A stretch of DNA of 64,000 bases from Equus caballus (Eukaryota > Chordata > Mammalia > Perissodactyla > Equidae): the NCBI RefSeq assembly GCF_041296265.1, contig NC_091695.1:14429001-14493000 (forward strand). The letters are read 5' to 3'. The translations under genes and the position numbers were made by a program. Each line of letters opens with the position of its first letter. Position 1 is the stretch's first letter. Below are positions 1 through 11,714 of this stretch, in pieces. Below the pieces are notes generated by a model that worked only from the letters and a program-made list of their open reading frames with translations, did not search any database and was not told the DNA's origin.

Positions 1-1924
1 AGCCCAGAATCCCGGGTTTTTTCATGCATAACTTGAGAAGCCAAAGCAGAATAAACTCTGCCCAAAGGTTTAAAAGTACAGGGAAATCTGGAAGCTGTTA
101 TGGAAGGATTTTCAATGACATTAAGTTAATGCCAGAATAATTTCCATGTTTAAATATGTAGGCTTCGTTCTCCAGAAAACTAGATTTTGACAAATGCCTC
201 CTTCTCCAACATTCTTGAGTTTTCCAAGACTCCTTGGAACCAAGATCATGATTATATTTCTGTGAGATAGTGATATTAGGCATTATTACCACTTTACAGG
301 CAGAGTAGTTGATACAAAGGATAGTTTACTTACTCAAGAATGCTCAGCTTAAAGTAAATTAGAAATAAAAATCGGTTTTCTTGATTCCTAAACTAATGCT
401 CTTTTCATTATACCATGTCATGTGCTTATCTAAGAGCAGAAAAATAGCACTCCCACAAATATTGGAATTATCTTCAATACCATCATTATTATCACCATGA
501 AGAATGCATTTAATTTTTGATACATGCAAGAAGATATGTGAGGTAGATTACAATATTTACACTCATACCTACATACAAAAACAAAGATGTTATAGGGCTT
601 CATGTTAACTGATGGAAGGTTAAAGCATAAGCCCTTGAAATGAAAATTCTAATTTATAAACCAAACTTTACAATTAAAATGTAAGCCCTTATAAAGAGAA
701 ACTAATCTGAAGAGGCAAAATATTTACAAGCATAATTAAATCTATAAAGTGATATGATTGTTAGATAAATGATACAGTCTGCAAGTATTAACAGAAATTT
801 TTAGAAATAGAGACTGAGTATCCCAAGTTGCACATTCAAAACAGAAAAGTGAGTGTTAAGTGCAATGTTGTTAAATTCCTCATCTTTTTTGCCTGTTAGG
901 ATATCTATGATTGACTAGTTCTGGATTTTATCTGTACTCTTTGGTAAATTTCAAATAAATAAGAGAAAGATACAATGGGCAAGATTAGTTACAGTCATAT
1001 TAAATTAAATACAACTTGTAGGTACATGGTATTAGGCATCTGCATTTTGTGTACGTTATTATTTGTGATGCTAAGTAATTAAGCGTGAATCTTTGTTTTA
1101 ACTTTTTTCTTTCTCCCTTTCTAAATTTCAAATGTGTTCTTTTAAATTAATTATAAGAAAAGTCATATATTTGTGCATTGCATCTTTGATAAATCAAGTA
1201 AGCTATAGCAAAGGATTCTGAGAAATTGGAAATGCATTTCAGAATCCAGTATGAAGCACAATGATGAAACATATTTAAAGCAGGATGATAGAACCAGGTC
1301 AGATATTTGATATTCAATTGCCATACACTCTGGGCAGAAGTGGGAAAAAATGATCCAGTTGTTCAGCTTCCTCTAGATACACATGGAAACATTTTCTTAA
1401 TTCATATTGAGAAAGTGGGTGCAACTAAAGATTTTCATTTTGTTTTTAAATTCTTTCATAATTAAATATTTGATTTGTAATTTAGTTTTGTGTTTACTCC
1501 CTCAACACATACCTAATGTAAACTTACCATGAAAAAGTGAACGTGTCATGAATATAAATGGGAATGCCTGCATAATATTTTTAAATATTTGACAAATTGT
1601 AAAGGCAAACCCTATTTCTTCTATAAATTCTTAAACACAATCCTAACAGTTTAAATTATCTGAGCATTTTAAAGGTAGATAAGTTTATAATATGTTGTGA
1701 AAAAGAAGATTTGTCCTAAAGACTAGCGCCTTTGAAAATTGACTAATTTGCTTATGAAAGATGAGATCATAAGTGACTTTGGCCAGGGAATCTAAAATAT
1801 ATCATAATTGTAGATAATTACACCATGATTGTTAATGATTACACCATCACTAAACATGGGTAGAGTGAAATTTAATTGTATTTCCGTGATAGCTATGTGA
1901 CCAATGCATTGAAGAGCTACCTTT
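1..1924. other. Intergenic, no gene seen
   Basis: AT-rich sequence with no ORF that resembles a protein family. I recognise no repeat family with confidence here. It lies downstream of the minus-strand OR10AG-like pseudogene. Confidence 0.6.
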
Positions 1925-1938
1925 AAGATGCTCATGCT

Positions 1939-2179
1939 GGGGGCCTGTCCAGTGGCACAGTGGTTAAGTGCACACGTTCCACTTCGGAGGCCCAGGGTTC
2001 TCCAGTTTGGAACCCAGGTGTGGACATGACACTGTTTGGCAAGCCATGCTGTGGTAGGAATACCACATATAAAGTAGAGGAAGATGGGCATGGATGTTAG
2101 CTCAGGGCCAGTCTTCCTCAGCAAAAAGGGGAGGATTGGCAGCAGGTGTTAGCTCAGGGCTGATCTTCCTCAAAAAAAA
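1939..2179 (+). mobile_element. ERE SINE (older, tRNA-derived, equid type)
   Basis: The element begins with a GGGGCCTGTCC-type head followed by the tRNA-derived GTGGTTAAGTGCACAC segment. The body contains the diagnostic ATGTTAGCTCAGGGCCAGTCTTCCTCAGC motif class, and it ends in an A-run. It is flanked by an imperfect direct repeat, AAGATGCTCATGCT at 1925-1938 and AAGATGCTCACACT at 2180-2193, which I read as the target-site duplication. The right copy overlaps the stop codon of the adjacent OR10AG-like pseudogene, so the SINE landed immediately 3' of that coding region, in what would be its 3' UTR. Divergence from the other copies suggests an older subfamily. Confidence 0.85.
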
Positions 2180-2186
2180 AAGATGC

Positions 2187-3137
2187 TCACACTGTTCTCT
2201 TGAGTAATAATTTTTTCAGTGCTACAATCACATCCTTGTTCCTTAAACTATATATCATAGGGTTAAACATTGGAGTCACAATAGTGTAGAAAAGAGAGAG
2301 CATTTTGTCAGTTCCTGCAGAGTGATTTGATTTTGGCCTTAAATAGGTGACAGTAACAGAGCCAAAAGATAAAACCACTACTATGAGATGGGCAGAAGAG
2401 GTGGAGAAGGCTTTGGACCGACCTGTGGCAGAGGGTAACTTTAGGATGGTGGAAATGATTTTGACAAAAAAGTCAAGTATCAATAGAAAAGAAATCATGC
2501 CAAACAATACAGCAGCTACATAGACAAACATCTCATTGAGTGAAGTGCCCCCACAGGCCAGATTGATTAATGGGGGGATGTCAGAGAAGAAGTGGTTGAT
2601 TTGGTTAGAAGCACAGAAGTGCAGTGAGAACACCTGACATGTTTGTTCTATCTGGATGGGAATTCCACTGAGCCAGGCACCAATAGCCAACTGGGTGGAC
2701 ATCTTGTGGTGCATGACAAGAGGATGTGCAGAGGGTTACAAATGGACACATAGCAGTCATAGGCCATCACTGCCAGAAGAAATGCCTCTGTGGTTCCCAG
2801 AACAAGGAAGAAGCACATTTGATCGGCACAGCCCAGGAAAGAAATGCTTCTATCCTGAGTCCAAGGGTTCACCAGAATCCTGCGAAGAGTGACAGACACG
2901 TAACAGATTTCCAGTGAGGAAAACCTTGCAAGAAAAGAATACATGGGTGTCTGGAGAACAGAGTCTACCCTTGTAATTATTATGATAAGACCATTTCCTG
3001 TTAAGACGAATATATAGATGAGAAAGAAAATTCCAAATTCGGAGCACCTGGAGGTTTGGGAGATCAGAAAATCCCAGGAGAACAAAGACCACGACTGAAG
3101 ATAACTTGCCTTCTGCTGTTTGGTCTCTGGGAAGCAT
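2187..3137 (-). pseudogene. OR10AG-like olfactory receptor pseudogene
   Basis: A near full-length relic of a seven-transmembrane olfactory receptor, clearly paralogous to the intact gene at 19134-20078. Shared landmarks include LLGFSDLPNLQ at the N terminus, GNGLIIIITRVDS in TM1/ICL1, MAYDCYVSICNPL at the end of TM3, HFCASNQINHFF in ECL2, and FNPMIYSLRNKDVI in TM7. The translation starts in one frame, moves to a second near 3065-3075 and returns to the first near 2715. Comparison with the intact paralogue shows a single-base insertion at the first point and a single-base deletion at the second. Outside that middle section I see no in-frame stop, so the coding length is otherwise kept. The arginine of the DRY-type motif is cysteine, and KAFSTCSSH has become KAFSTSSAH. 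It is most likely a recently inactivated gene; assembly error or a segregating allele cannot be excluded from sequence alone. Confidence 0.9.
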
Positions 3138-3150
3138 CTGTGAAAATAAA
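3138..3150 (-). other. Splice acceptor abutting the pseudogene ATG
   Basis: Read on the minus strand, the sequence before the start codon is TTTATTTTCACAG followed directly by ATG. This is a good polypyrimidine-AG acceptor. It matches in position and similarity the acceptor before the intact paralogue at 19134, and fits the usual OR layout of non-coding 5' exons joined to a coding exon. Confidence 0.6.
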
Positions 3151-4380
3151 GAATTGAATATGTAAAGTCACTTCCTCTGCCTGAGGAGCAATTTACTGAA
3201 ATATAATTAGGTACATTGTGTTTCCAAAAATCACAGTCACTAAGTGTGAGTCCTATAAAAACATCTGAATTTGATGTTGAACTGTGGTAAAAAAAATATA
3301 TATATATAGATATTCATTCTTTCGCTAAAATTATCCATCAGAAAGCATTCCTAACAGAAATTAGGTATGCTGAGAGGAGGCTATATATTATTGTTACTGA
3401 TAAGGCGTTATGTAATATTGTATGTTGTTATTTGCCTTTGATGATAGGAATGTCAGAATCTAATTGGAATAAAAATAAACAAAAAATAAAAATAATAAAA
3501 TATTATAGCAAGTAATTTGACAATTTTGTTTCGAATGACCTTTTCCCTTGATTCTTTCTCATCTTATTTCTTTAAAAATAATTGCATTTATTCACATTTT
3601 GACTTGAGCTGTCTCAAATATTACTTGAGAGGTGGAATTATATTCAAAAATATGCTGGAGAATTGATTTTCCTGCACAAAACCTGATTTTTTTAATTCTA
3701 ATAGCTGTTATATTCAGTTTATTTCAACTGAAAGGTGTCATAAAGAGCTGACTATCAAAGGGGAAACCAATATTTATCAAATCTCAAATACTGGTTTTAC
3801 ATTTGAGTGCTAATTCCTGAAACGCTTTTCGTTAAAGACTTAAGTAAAGGAAGATAAATCTAAAAGCATTTTCCGGTCCAGACAGAAAGCTGTGCTTCTA
3901 ACTCTGATCGTATGTTCATTTTGTGTATTTCCATCCTTTTTCACTAAAGTATTCTGTAAGTTGCACATATGTCCCAATTTCTTATCAGGTTCTCCTAGAA
4001 CATCCAAGTGTTTCCTGAGCTCTCTTGTCTCCCAACACACTTTCTTTCTCTGATAAACTGCTAAAATACATCTTACAAATCTTTCTGTGATACCCACAGC
4101 ACACAGTTGAACTCCACAAGTGTTTGGGTCACCCAGTGCTTGACAATTGAAAGTTATTCATACTGGTGACCTTGATGGTATCATTACTATGGCGCTGAAT
4201 GAAGGATGTGCACTTATTCTAGTACCTGAGGATTGTATTTTAAGTATGTAGCTTCTTGAAGATAGACTTATGTGCAGAGAGGCAGGAAGAAACTATGTGA
4301 AATCAGCTTGCAAACTGTCAGGGCAGGTGGTGAAAGTGGGAAGCTAAAGAGCACCTGCTGAGAATCAACAGGTATTAGAG
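3151..4380. other. Intergenic, no gene seen
   Basis: AT-rich sequence upstream of the minus-strand OR10AG pseudogene, with a short (TA)n run near 3292-3309. The part nearest the pseudogene should hold its intron and any 5' exon, but I cannot place one. Confidence 0.5.
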
Positions 4381-4575
4381 CATGTGCGGACACCGTCTTA
4401 TTTAATCCTCACAATGGGGCTGCGAGGCATGTGTGTCACCATTTTACCTATAAGTAAACTTCAACTTAAAAGTGTTATATAAATCAACCAAGATCACAGG
4501 AAACAAATGGTATTATTGAGATTTGAACTCAGGCTTGAACAACTCAAAATCCAAGTTACTTTTACTACAATGAGT
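4381..4575 (-). repeat. MIR SINE fragment
   Basis: Resembles the reverse complement of the mammalian-wide MIR core: a TTTAATCCTCACAATGGGGCTGCGAGG-type stretch, then an ATTTTACCTATAAGTAAAC-like segment and a GATTTGAACTCAGGC segment matching the tRNA-derived B-box side. Diverged and old. Confidence 0.6.
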
Positions 4576-5561
4576 AATACCAGGAGACTCTAGAATATAA
4601 TGTTTGTATACTGTATTCTTACTAGGTATCCAATGCATGCAGATAACTCAATAAGCATTTGATTTATGACTGGATAACAATTTACATTATTAACCAGCGT
4701 GTACTATAGAGTCCAGCAATGATGGATGTGGGATACGCTATTCTCAGTATTGTGTCTTTTGTTCACCTCTCTCTCTCCCCTCACACCGAGGTCCTGTCTT
4801 AATTCTTCTCCAATATCCTAACAGATGAGTATCTGTTTTGGAAAAAGCAGAACAAAATAAAATTAGCAAATAATTGGAAAAGAAATTAGAAACTTGTAAT
4901 CTACAACTGACGGAGTCACAAAATTGTTCAAATGGAATTTGAGGCAAGTTCTGAAAAAGAAATACCAATGTATATTTTAAAAAAATTTTCCACACACAAT
5001 GTGAATATCAAATGAGTTATTGCATGATGAAGACTTTGGAAATGTAGGAAGTAGAATTATTAAGTAATTTCTATCCAATATCTAATTCTTCCTTAAATGT
5101 TTTAGTATGATAAAATCTTTCCCTAATATGACAATATTCAACATTTTCTCTGTGAATTTGGAAATTTTTCAGTTTATTCCAGTAATGCAACTCACAAACA
5201 GACTTATTACTATATTAAAATATATTAAATATTTATTAGACATTGTGATGGGTTAATAAATTAAGCTTAAACTTTTTAATAAACCAGAAAATTTGAGAGA
5301 GTTAAGTTTCAGAGAATCAATCCACAGACCAATCAGAGACTACAAATCTTTTCTAATTCCACTATATATTTCAGACTTTGATTGACAGTTTCTATGTGTA
5401 TTAAATTAGTTTATATTTAATTTCCAAAAATTTTCCAATGAAATTACAATGCTTTGCAATACAAAGATGGCAGTATTATCCGCATCTACCATAAGGTTGT
5501 GCATATTTTATCTTTTCAGAGGACACAGGCGATAATAGAACAGGAATCAGATGAAATTCAA
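4576..5561. other. Intergenic, nothing recognised
   Basis: AT-rich, with no OR similarity and no repeat family that I can name. Confidence 0.5.
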
Positions 5562-5950
5562 GCAACAGAAAGAGAAAGAAAGAAAGAGAGAGGGGAGAGA
5601 GAGAGAGAGGAAATGAAAGAAGGGAATTAAGGAAGGAAGAAAGAAAGAAAAGAAGGAAAGAAAGAAAAAAGGAGAGAAGAAAAGAAGGAAGAAGGAAAAA
5701 AGAAAGAAGAAAAGAAAGGAAGATAGAAGAGGAAAGCAAGCAAGAGGGAAAGAAGGAAGGAGAGAAGGAGAGAAAGACAGGAAGGAAAGAAAGGAAGGAA
5801 GGAAGGAAGGAAGAAAGAAAGAGAGAAAGAGAAAAGGAGAGGGAGGGAGGGAGGAGGAAGGAAGAAAGAAAGCAAGTAAGAAAGAAAGAGAGAGAGAGAA
5901 AGGAAGAGAGAGAGAGAGAGAAAGAGAGAGTGAAAGAGAGCTAGGGAAGG
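5562..5950. repeat. Polypurine GA-rich microsatellite tract (~390 bp)
   Basis: Almost uninterrupted purine sequence on the plus strand, made of interspersed GAAA, GGAA, GAGA and GGGA units with only occasional pyrimidines. The open frames across it encode only Ser/Leu/Phe repeats on the minus strand and are not genes. Such tracts are length-variable and can form triplex (H-DNA) structures; that second point is general knowledge, not visible here. Confidence 0.95.
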
Positions 5951-8435
5951 ACGGAAAGGCCACAACCTGAGAATTCTTCTAAGTATTTTCATAACAAAAT
6001 AGCCACCTTAACAATTAGTAAAACTTCCAGTATTTTAAATTAACTAAATCCATGCCAAACATTGGAGATGAGATTTGTATAGTAAGAATAATTTGATTTC
6101 ACGATTGTATTCCTTCATTATACACAGAAGACAGCAAAGAAATGTCATATCACAACTCTAAAATTAACATGACTCACAATCCTCTTTCTCAGAAGTCCTT
6201 CAAAGTGAAAGGTAAACAGAGACTTGCTTCTTTCCTCCTTTTAATAGAGGCTTTTCTGCTGCAGTTGGATTTTTTTCTCAGGAACACAGGATAATTTCTC
6301 TGTTCATCTAGCTAATGAGCTCAGCTCTCTAAATTCATCTGATTTTGTAGTATTTCTTTAATCAGAAAAGTACAGTGTCAAAAAAATTTTTTTAAATATC
6401 CTGAAAGTTTCAGATTCCCTTTCAAGAAAGTGTTTCTTTAAAAATAATGATTTATTTCATTGATGGTAGGGTGGTCATTTAGCTTTAAAATATCCACTTA
6501 TTGCCTTGTTCAGTAAGTTTTCTTATATTATAATTTTTTTCAAAATTACCCAAGTTATCATGTTTTGTTACACTATAACTAATAAAATATTTCCAAAAAT
6601 TGCATTTCAACATTCTTTTAGTCATTATCTCACTGATCTTCTAACAGAAAAACAGGAAAGTGCACGTTGCCTGAAATACAGTTTTGACTTATCAAGTTCA
6701 TTATATGATTCTCTTAATATTCTGTAAATATTTGTACTCTCTTATCTCTGATTCTTAAGATATCATTAGCTCAGAAAACCAAGCTAAAATGTAAATAAGA
6801 CCTTCGATGAAAAAATTCACTCTTACCTTTATGGATGGGAATTAATTTATTTCTTTCTGTGATAAAGAGAGTTTTAAATGTTGTTCTATTGAAATCCAGT
6901 TTTAAGCTATTTGAATGCTAGGAAAGGCAAATATCTTTCTAAACCCTTTTTTCTTTCAATCAAATAGTGCTCTTTAAGTAAAAGATATTTATTTCTATCT
7001 TGTGAGAATTTATACTCTGCCATATTACTTTTTAATTGAACTGACTCATTACACTTACTATTCAAATATTTTGGAAAACAAACGAATCCCTGCGGATAAC
7101 ATTCCTTCTCTGATGTCTTACTCGACCATTCTTTCAGGCGCTTTGCCACTTTTGTGTTTTGGTCTTTGTATTTGTAGCTTTCCCCAATAAACAATCAAGT
7201 ATTTTTAACTATTTAGATATTCTGTAGTGTTTTTAATAAATGCCTTTATTAGACTACTGATTTTCAGGTATTCTTTTGAACAGTTTTATAGTTTATACTA
7301 AATTTACAGTTTACAAGTACTCTCCTGACATTGATAATGGTCCCTAATTTGTTACTCACATACAAAGTGTTCATGTGAATAAATTAAAGATGCATCATAA
7401 GTAGAAGAACCTATAAAATCAAAAGTATTTGTGAAGGGAAATATCACTGCCAGGATTTTGAGGAATTGTGAATTATAAATAAAACACAGTGGATGGTTAA
7501 ATTGAGAAATAAAAAATTGATGTTTGTAAGGACACAAGACTAGAACCGTGGCTCTTTTTTTCCTCTTAAGTCATGTAAAATTTCAAATACATATACAAAA
7601 GTGAAGAGAAAAAAATACAGGTAAACCCCTTGAAACAAGCAAAACATAGGCAATCTTGTTTCACTAACGTCACCACAACTCCCATCCCTCACTGGATTGA
7701 TTTTAAACTAACTTTTGTGTAGAGTTTGAGGTTTATGTAGAGGTTCAGTTTTGTGTGTTTCTTTTACGGGGGGCTTTGCGTGTCTAATTTTCAACACTAT
7801 TTCTTGAAACAATATATTTTCTCAGTGGCAGGTTTTGAACATTTGTCAAAAATCAGTTGGTCATTTGTATAGGGCAATTTTTGAAGTGTCTTAAATTCCA
7901 TTGATTTGGTGTCTATCTCTCCACGAACACTTTACTGTCTTCATTACTCTAGACAGTAATGTATACAATCTGTGCATGTGTGTGTGTATGTGTGTGTATT
8001 TATATATATATCCTGTTGTTAAATTCAATGGAAAACTACAACAAGCCAATTGAGGAAGAACTACTAATGGCCCAGACCCTTCAGGAATGAAGTTTTGGAT
8101 CAGCCAATCGAAATTACCGTGACCACCTGAGGTGCTTTCTGAAGGCAACGGGAATATGGATTGGATGTTGGAAGGAGAAACTTATAGATACCAGCTATGA
8201 CCAATGACTAGCGGCAGAAACAAGGACTGTAACTATTATGAGTATTTCTTCCTCATTTTGTTATGAATATATCAAAATATCAAGAACCACAGTAAAATCA
8301 CCCAAGGACTTTGCATCTTTCTTCTGGCAAAATGCTAAACATGTTTTCAGTTGCATATAGAATACTTGTATCATGTGAAGTGATATTTTGGCTTTGTATT
8401 GTCTTTGTTTGGAGATTAAGTCTGGTTTAAGGGGG
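5951..8435. other. Intergenic, AT-rich, no gene seen
   Basis: No ORF resembling a known protein. A TG/TA microsatellite lies inside at 7971-8012. The part from about 8040 on may belong to an old LTR-like element, but I could not define its ends. Confidence 0.5.
7971..8012. repeat. (TG)n/(TA)n microsatellite
   Basis: Alternating TG units with interruptions grade into a TATATATA run. Ordinary simple repeat. Confidence 0.85.
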
Positions 8436-8439
8436 TTAG

Positions 8440-8830
8440 TATGGTTGCCAAGTTGACCAGGGATGGACTCGAGTGGGTGGTTTTATATGTTCACATGTCT
8501 AGGCCATAGTACCTAGGTATACAATCAAACAATATGTAACCATTGTTCTGAAAGTAATTTGTAGATATAGTTAGCAGGTAGAATAAACTAATTTTGAGTA
8601 AACGAGGTCATTCTTGAAAATGTGTGCTTCATCCAATCAGTTGAAAGGCCTTACAAGCAAAACTGAGATTTCCCTGAGGAAGAAGAAATTCTGCCTCAAG
8701 ATATCTTCTTCCTAAGAGTTTCAGGAGTCTGACTTGCCCTACACATTTTAGACTTTAGAGCCCCCCAAAACACATAGCCAATTTCTTGAAACAAGTCTAT
8801 GTGTTTTATGTGTGTGTCTGTATATTCATA
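8440..8830 (+). mobile_element. Old LTR fossil, MaLR/ERVL-like
   Basis: Resembles a common mammalian solitary LTR: a 'caagttgacc' start region, then 'catccaatcagttgaaaggcc', 'gaagaagaaattctgcctcaag', and a 3' part with 'agccaatttcttgaaac' before a TG-rich stretch. It looks like a lone, heavily diverged LTR with no internal region seen. Subfamily assignment is uncertain; age is probably that of early placental mammals. Confidence 0.45.
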
Positions 8831-9239
8831 TGTCTGTGATTGTCAGTGCTGGTTTCTGCTACTAGCATTTGGACATGTAACCACATGCCTCCTAGGACCA
8901 GTTCAACTGACCCCATCTTATCAACAGAATAATTGAACGACTTTTAAGGAACTGAGAGTTGACTACTTGTCCAGTTCAGGCAGCTTGAGACCATCAGCCC
9001 ATCAACTGTACCTGAACAATTGCCCAATAAGTGATCCTTTTGAAGTCAAGGGGCTGAAAGCTACATACTCAGATTATACTGACACCACAATTTTGTGAAT
9101 GTGCATCGTATGAAGGGCTATGAAGCTTGACTATGCTTGACTATGGGTTCTGATGTGCCATACTGTCTTTCACTGCTTCTATTTATTAATTGTGATTAAC
9201 AGAATCAAACGAAAGGTGGTTAGGTGGTTATTTTAAATG
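8831..9239. other. Intergenic, nothing recognised
   Basis: Short unique-looking stretch between an LTR fossil and an L1 fragment. No coding signal. Confidence 0.4.
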
Positions 9240-9805
9240 GTCAGTTAATTGAATAATCTCTTGAAAAATTGACAAAGATGTGAAAAGGAAACACAAATTA
9301 CCATTATCAGGAATGAAAATGAGGATATCGCTACTTGAAAAACAGACATTGAATGAATATAAAGGAATACTCATAAGAATATGAAACAAATTGTCTAACA
9401 CTGACAAACTATAACTGTTAAAAATTAAATTATTAGTTAAAACTCTTCCAGAAAAAAAATCTCCAGGCCAAGATGGTTTCACTGATGAATAAGCACATTT
9501 TTTATACAAGATATAATATCAAGTCTCCACAGTATCTTCCAGAAAATAGCTGAAGAGGGGAAACTTCTCATTTTTGAAGCCAGCATTTTGTCAAAAGCAG
9601 ATAGACAGCCAAAGCCAAGAAATAATACCAGATACTAATATCCTTCACTAATCAAGAAACAAAATAATCAATAAAATATTAACAAACAAAATCCAGCAAT
9701 ATATGAAAATAACACTATACCAACTCAAGAGTAATTTGTCTTGGGAATGAAAGGCTGAGTCAATATTTGTAGTTCAATATATTAAACTGTAATGAAGATA
9801 AAGTA
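9240..9805 (+). mobile_element. L1 LINE fragment (ORF2, reverse-transcriptase region)
   Basis: The sequence follows the L1 ORF2 RT core on the plus strand, with degraded versions of the 'SPGPDGF', 'LIPKP', 'NYRPISL' and 'NKILANRIQQYI' blocks in order (for example 'ctccaggccaagatggtttcac' and 'atattaacaaacaaaatccagcaatat'). Many substitutions and stops indicate an old L1M-type copy. Confidence 0.7.
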
Positions 9806-9819
9806 CTTATGATCTTTTT

Positions 9820-10850
9820 CGGTGTAATGTATATTAAAATCTTTTGTACGTTTTTAATGAAGTTATTTGTTTTTTACTGAGTTGAACCAGTTCTTTAAAT
9901 ACTCTGCATACAAGTCCTCTACCAAATATATGATATGCAAATATTTTCTCTATAGCTTGCTTTTCCCCTCTTACTGATTCTGCTTAGAATGTAAAGGTTT
10001 CAAATTTTGATGAAGTCAAATTTATCATTTATTTTATTTTTTGGGTTTTGCATCTAAGACTTCTGTGTCTAAACCACTACCGTAAAGTTTCCTTCAATGT
10101 TTTCTTTTTAAAGTTTTCTCCTTTTAGCTCTTACATTTACATCTATGATTAATTTTATATTAATTTTTGTGCATTTTGTGAGATAAAGCTGAAATTCATC
10201 TTTTACATATATATCTATGATCCTAGCACTGCTTGTTGAAAAGGAATCATTTCCTCTGTTGAATTGCCTTGGGGACTTTGTGAAAAGGACTTTTCAACTT
10301 TTTTGGAAAAGGAGTTTTTTTCTGGCCTTGAATTTGGTTGCATTAATTTATGTTATCAATTTGTCAATTCTACACTATCTTAATTAATATATCTTTGTAG
10401 CAAATTTCTAATCAGGAAGTTTAATCATCCAGTTCGTTCTTTTTTAAGATTCAGTCTGTTAGATTTTCATCTGAGTGTTGGTATCAGATTGTCATTTCTG
10501 CAAAATGCCAGCTGAGGTTTGGATGGAGGTAGTTTAGAATATAAAGATCACCTAGGGAAGAATTACCATCATAATGGTATTAAGTATCCCAATACATGAA
10601 TAAGGGATTTATCTCCATTTATTTAGACTTTCAAAGATTTATTTCAGCAATATTTTGTAGTTGTCAATGTATAAGTATTGCACTTTTCCAGGAAAATTTA
10701 TTCTTAAACATTTTATTAATTTATCCTCTTGTAAATGGAATTGAACATTTAATTTCATTTTGTATTGTTCATCAGTAATTGCATTTATTACAATTGGTTT
10801 TAATGTCTTTACTGAGATAATTCTCATAAAAAATGACATTTAAAATTTAC
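9820..10850 (-). mobile_element. L1 LINE fragment (ORF2 3' part)
   Basis: Antisense L1: on the plus strand it reads through the hallmark order 'ttctttaaatactctgcatacaagtc', 'tatgcaaatattttctc', 'ttttgatgaagtcaaatttatc', 'gcactgcttgttgaaaag', 'ttgaattgccttgg', 'ttagactttcaaagatttatttcagcaatattttgtag' and 'attttattaatttatcctcttgtaaatggaatt', which is ORF2 in reverse. Degenerate, no open frame of note. Confidence 0.75.
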
Positions 10851-10854
10851 CATT

Positions 10855-11035
10855 AATAAGAGGTGATCAGGCACTTGTGTATGGTGATGGATTGTAATTA
10901 GTCTTTGGGTGGGGAAGAGGGTGTAATATACAGAGAAATTGAAATATAATGATTTACACCCAAAATTTATATAATGTTATAAACCAATGTTACCACAATA
11001 GAAAAAATAAAATTTACCATTCAGTAATTTTAGTT
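10855..11035 (+). repeat. Probable LINE 3'-end fragment with A-rich tail
   Basis: Contains 'tttacacccaaaatttatataatgttataaaccaatgttacc' leading into an A-rich tail. I recall this sequence type as a recurrent 3' end in laurasiatherian genomes, probably LINE-derived, but I cannot name the subfamily. Confidence 0.4.
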
Positions 11036-11175
11036 GGTTCATAGAATGTGCAACCATCATCACTCCTTATCTTGGCGTCACCCTCTGCAGCCCTAGTCAA
11101 GCACTGGTCTACTTTTGTCTCTATAGATTTGCCTATTTTGCACTTTTCACATAAAGGTAATCATACAATATCTGA
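11036..11175 (-). mobile_element. L1 3'-region fragment, left part of a split copy
   Basis: The reading 'ttcagtaattttagttggttcatagaatgtgcaaccatcatcac' and 'aaaggtaatcatacaatatctgac' matches an antisense L1 3' region. Its continuation ('cacttagcataatg') reappears at about 12470, so this looks like one minus-strand L1 interrupted by the material at 11180-12455. Confidence 0.55.
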
Positions 11176-11179
11176 CATT

Positions 11180-11700
11180 TTTAGTGGCTTAGGACAACAA
11201 ACATTTATTATCTTACAGATTCTGTGGGTCAGGAATCCAGGCATGTCTGGATCAGAATGCCTGACTCAGGATCTCTCATTGAACTGCAGTCAAAGTATGG
11301 GCTGAAGCTGCAGTCATCTCAAAGCTGCACCAAGGAAGATTGGCTCCCAAGCTTACTCTACAGCGATGGCAAGCCTCAGGTCTTCACTGCTGTTGGCAGC
11401 AGACATCAGTTTCTTGGCCTGTGGGCCTCTTTATAGGTCTACTGACAACATGGCAGCTTGCTTCCCTTAGAGTGAGGACTGAGAGAGAAAGAGACAGACA
11501 GACAGACAGAGGGAAGGGAAATGCATAACAAAAGTCATGGTCTTTATTTAACCTAATCTTAAAAGTGACATCCAATCACTTTAAGCTTTTTCCATTAATT
11601 AGAAGTGAGTCATTGGGTACAGCCCTCCTTGAGTGTGGGGGGTCTGAATACCAGGAAGTAGGGAAACTGGGGCCATTTTAGATTGTACCTACCACACCAT
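11180..11700 (-). mobile_element. LTR fossil, MLT1-like (ERVL-MaLR)
   Basis: On the plus strand it begins 'agtggcttaggacaacaaacatttattatcttacag', the reverse complement of the MaLR 'gagataataaatg...ttgttttaagccac' 3' end with its polyadenylation signal. It continues through 'tctgtgggtcaggaatccaggc' and a 'catggcagcttgcttccc' block. It is a solitary, diverged LTR, probably of early placental age, lying between pieces of an older L1. Confidence 0.6.
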
Positions 11701-11714
11701 TACATCACATCATT

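Noticed and set aside
1792-2124. 110-codon minus-strand frame
   Set aside because: Lies almost wholly over an ERE SINE; the same peptide start recurs in another ERE at 52651. It is a repeat-borne frame, not a gene.
5476-5992. Three overlapping Ser/Leu/Phe-rich frames of 87-138 codons
   Set aside because: They are translations of the polypurine microsatellite and have no domain content.
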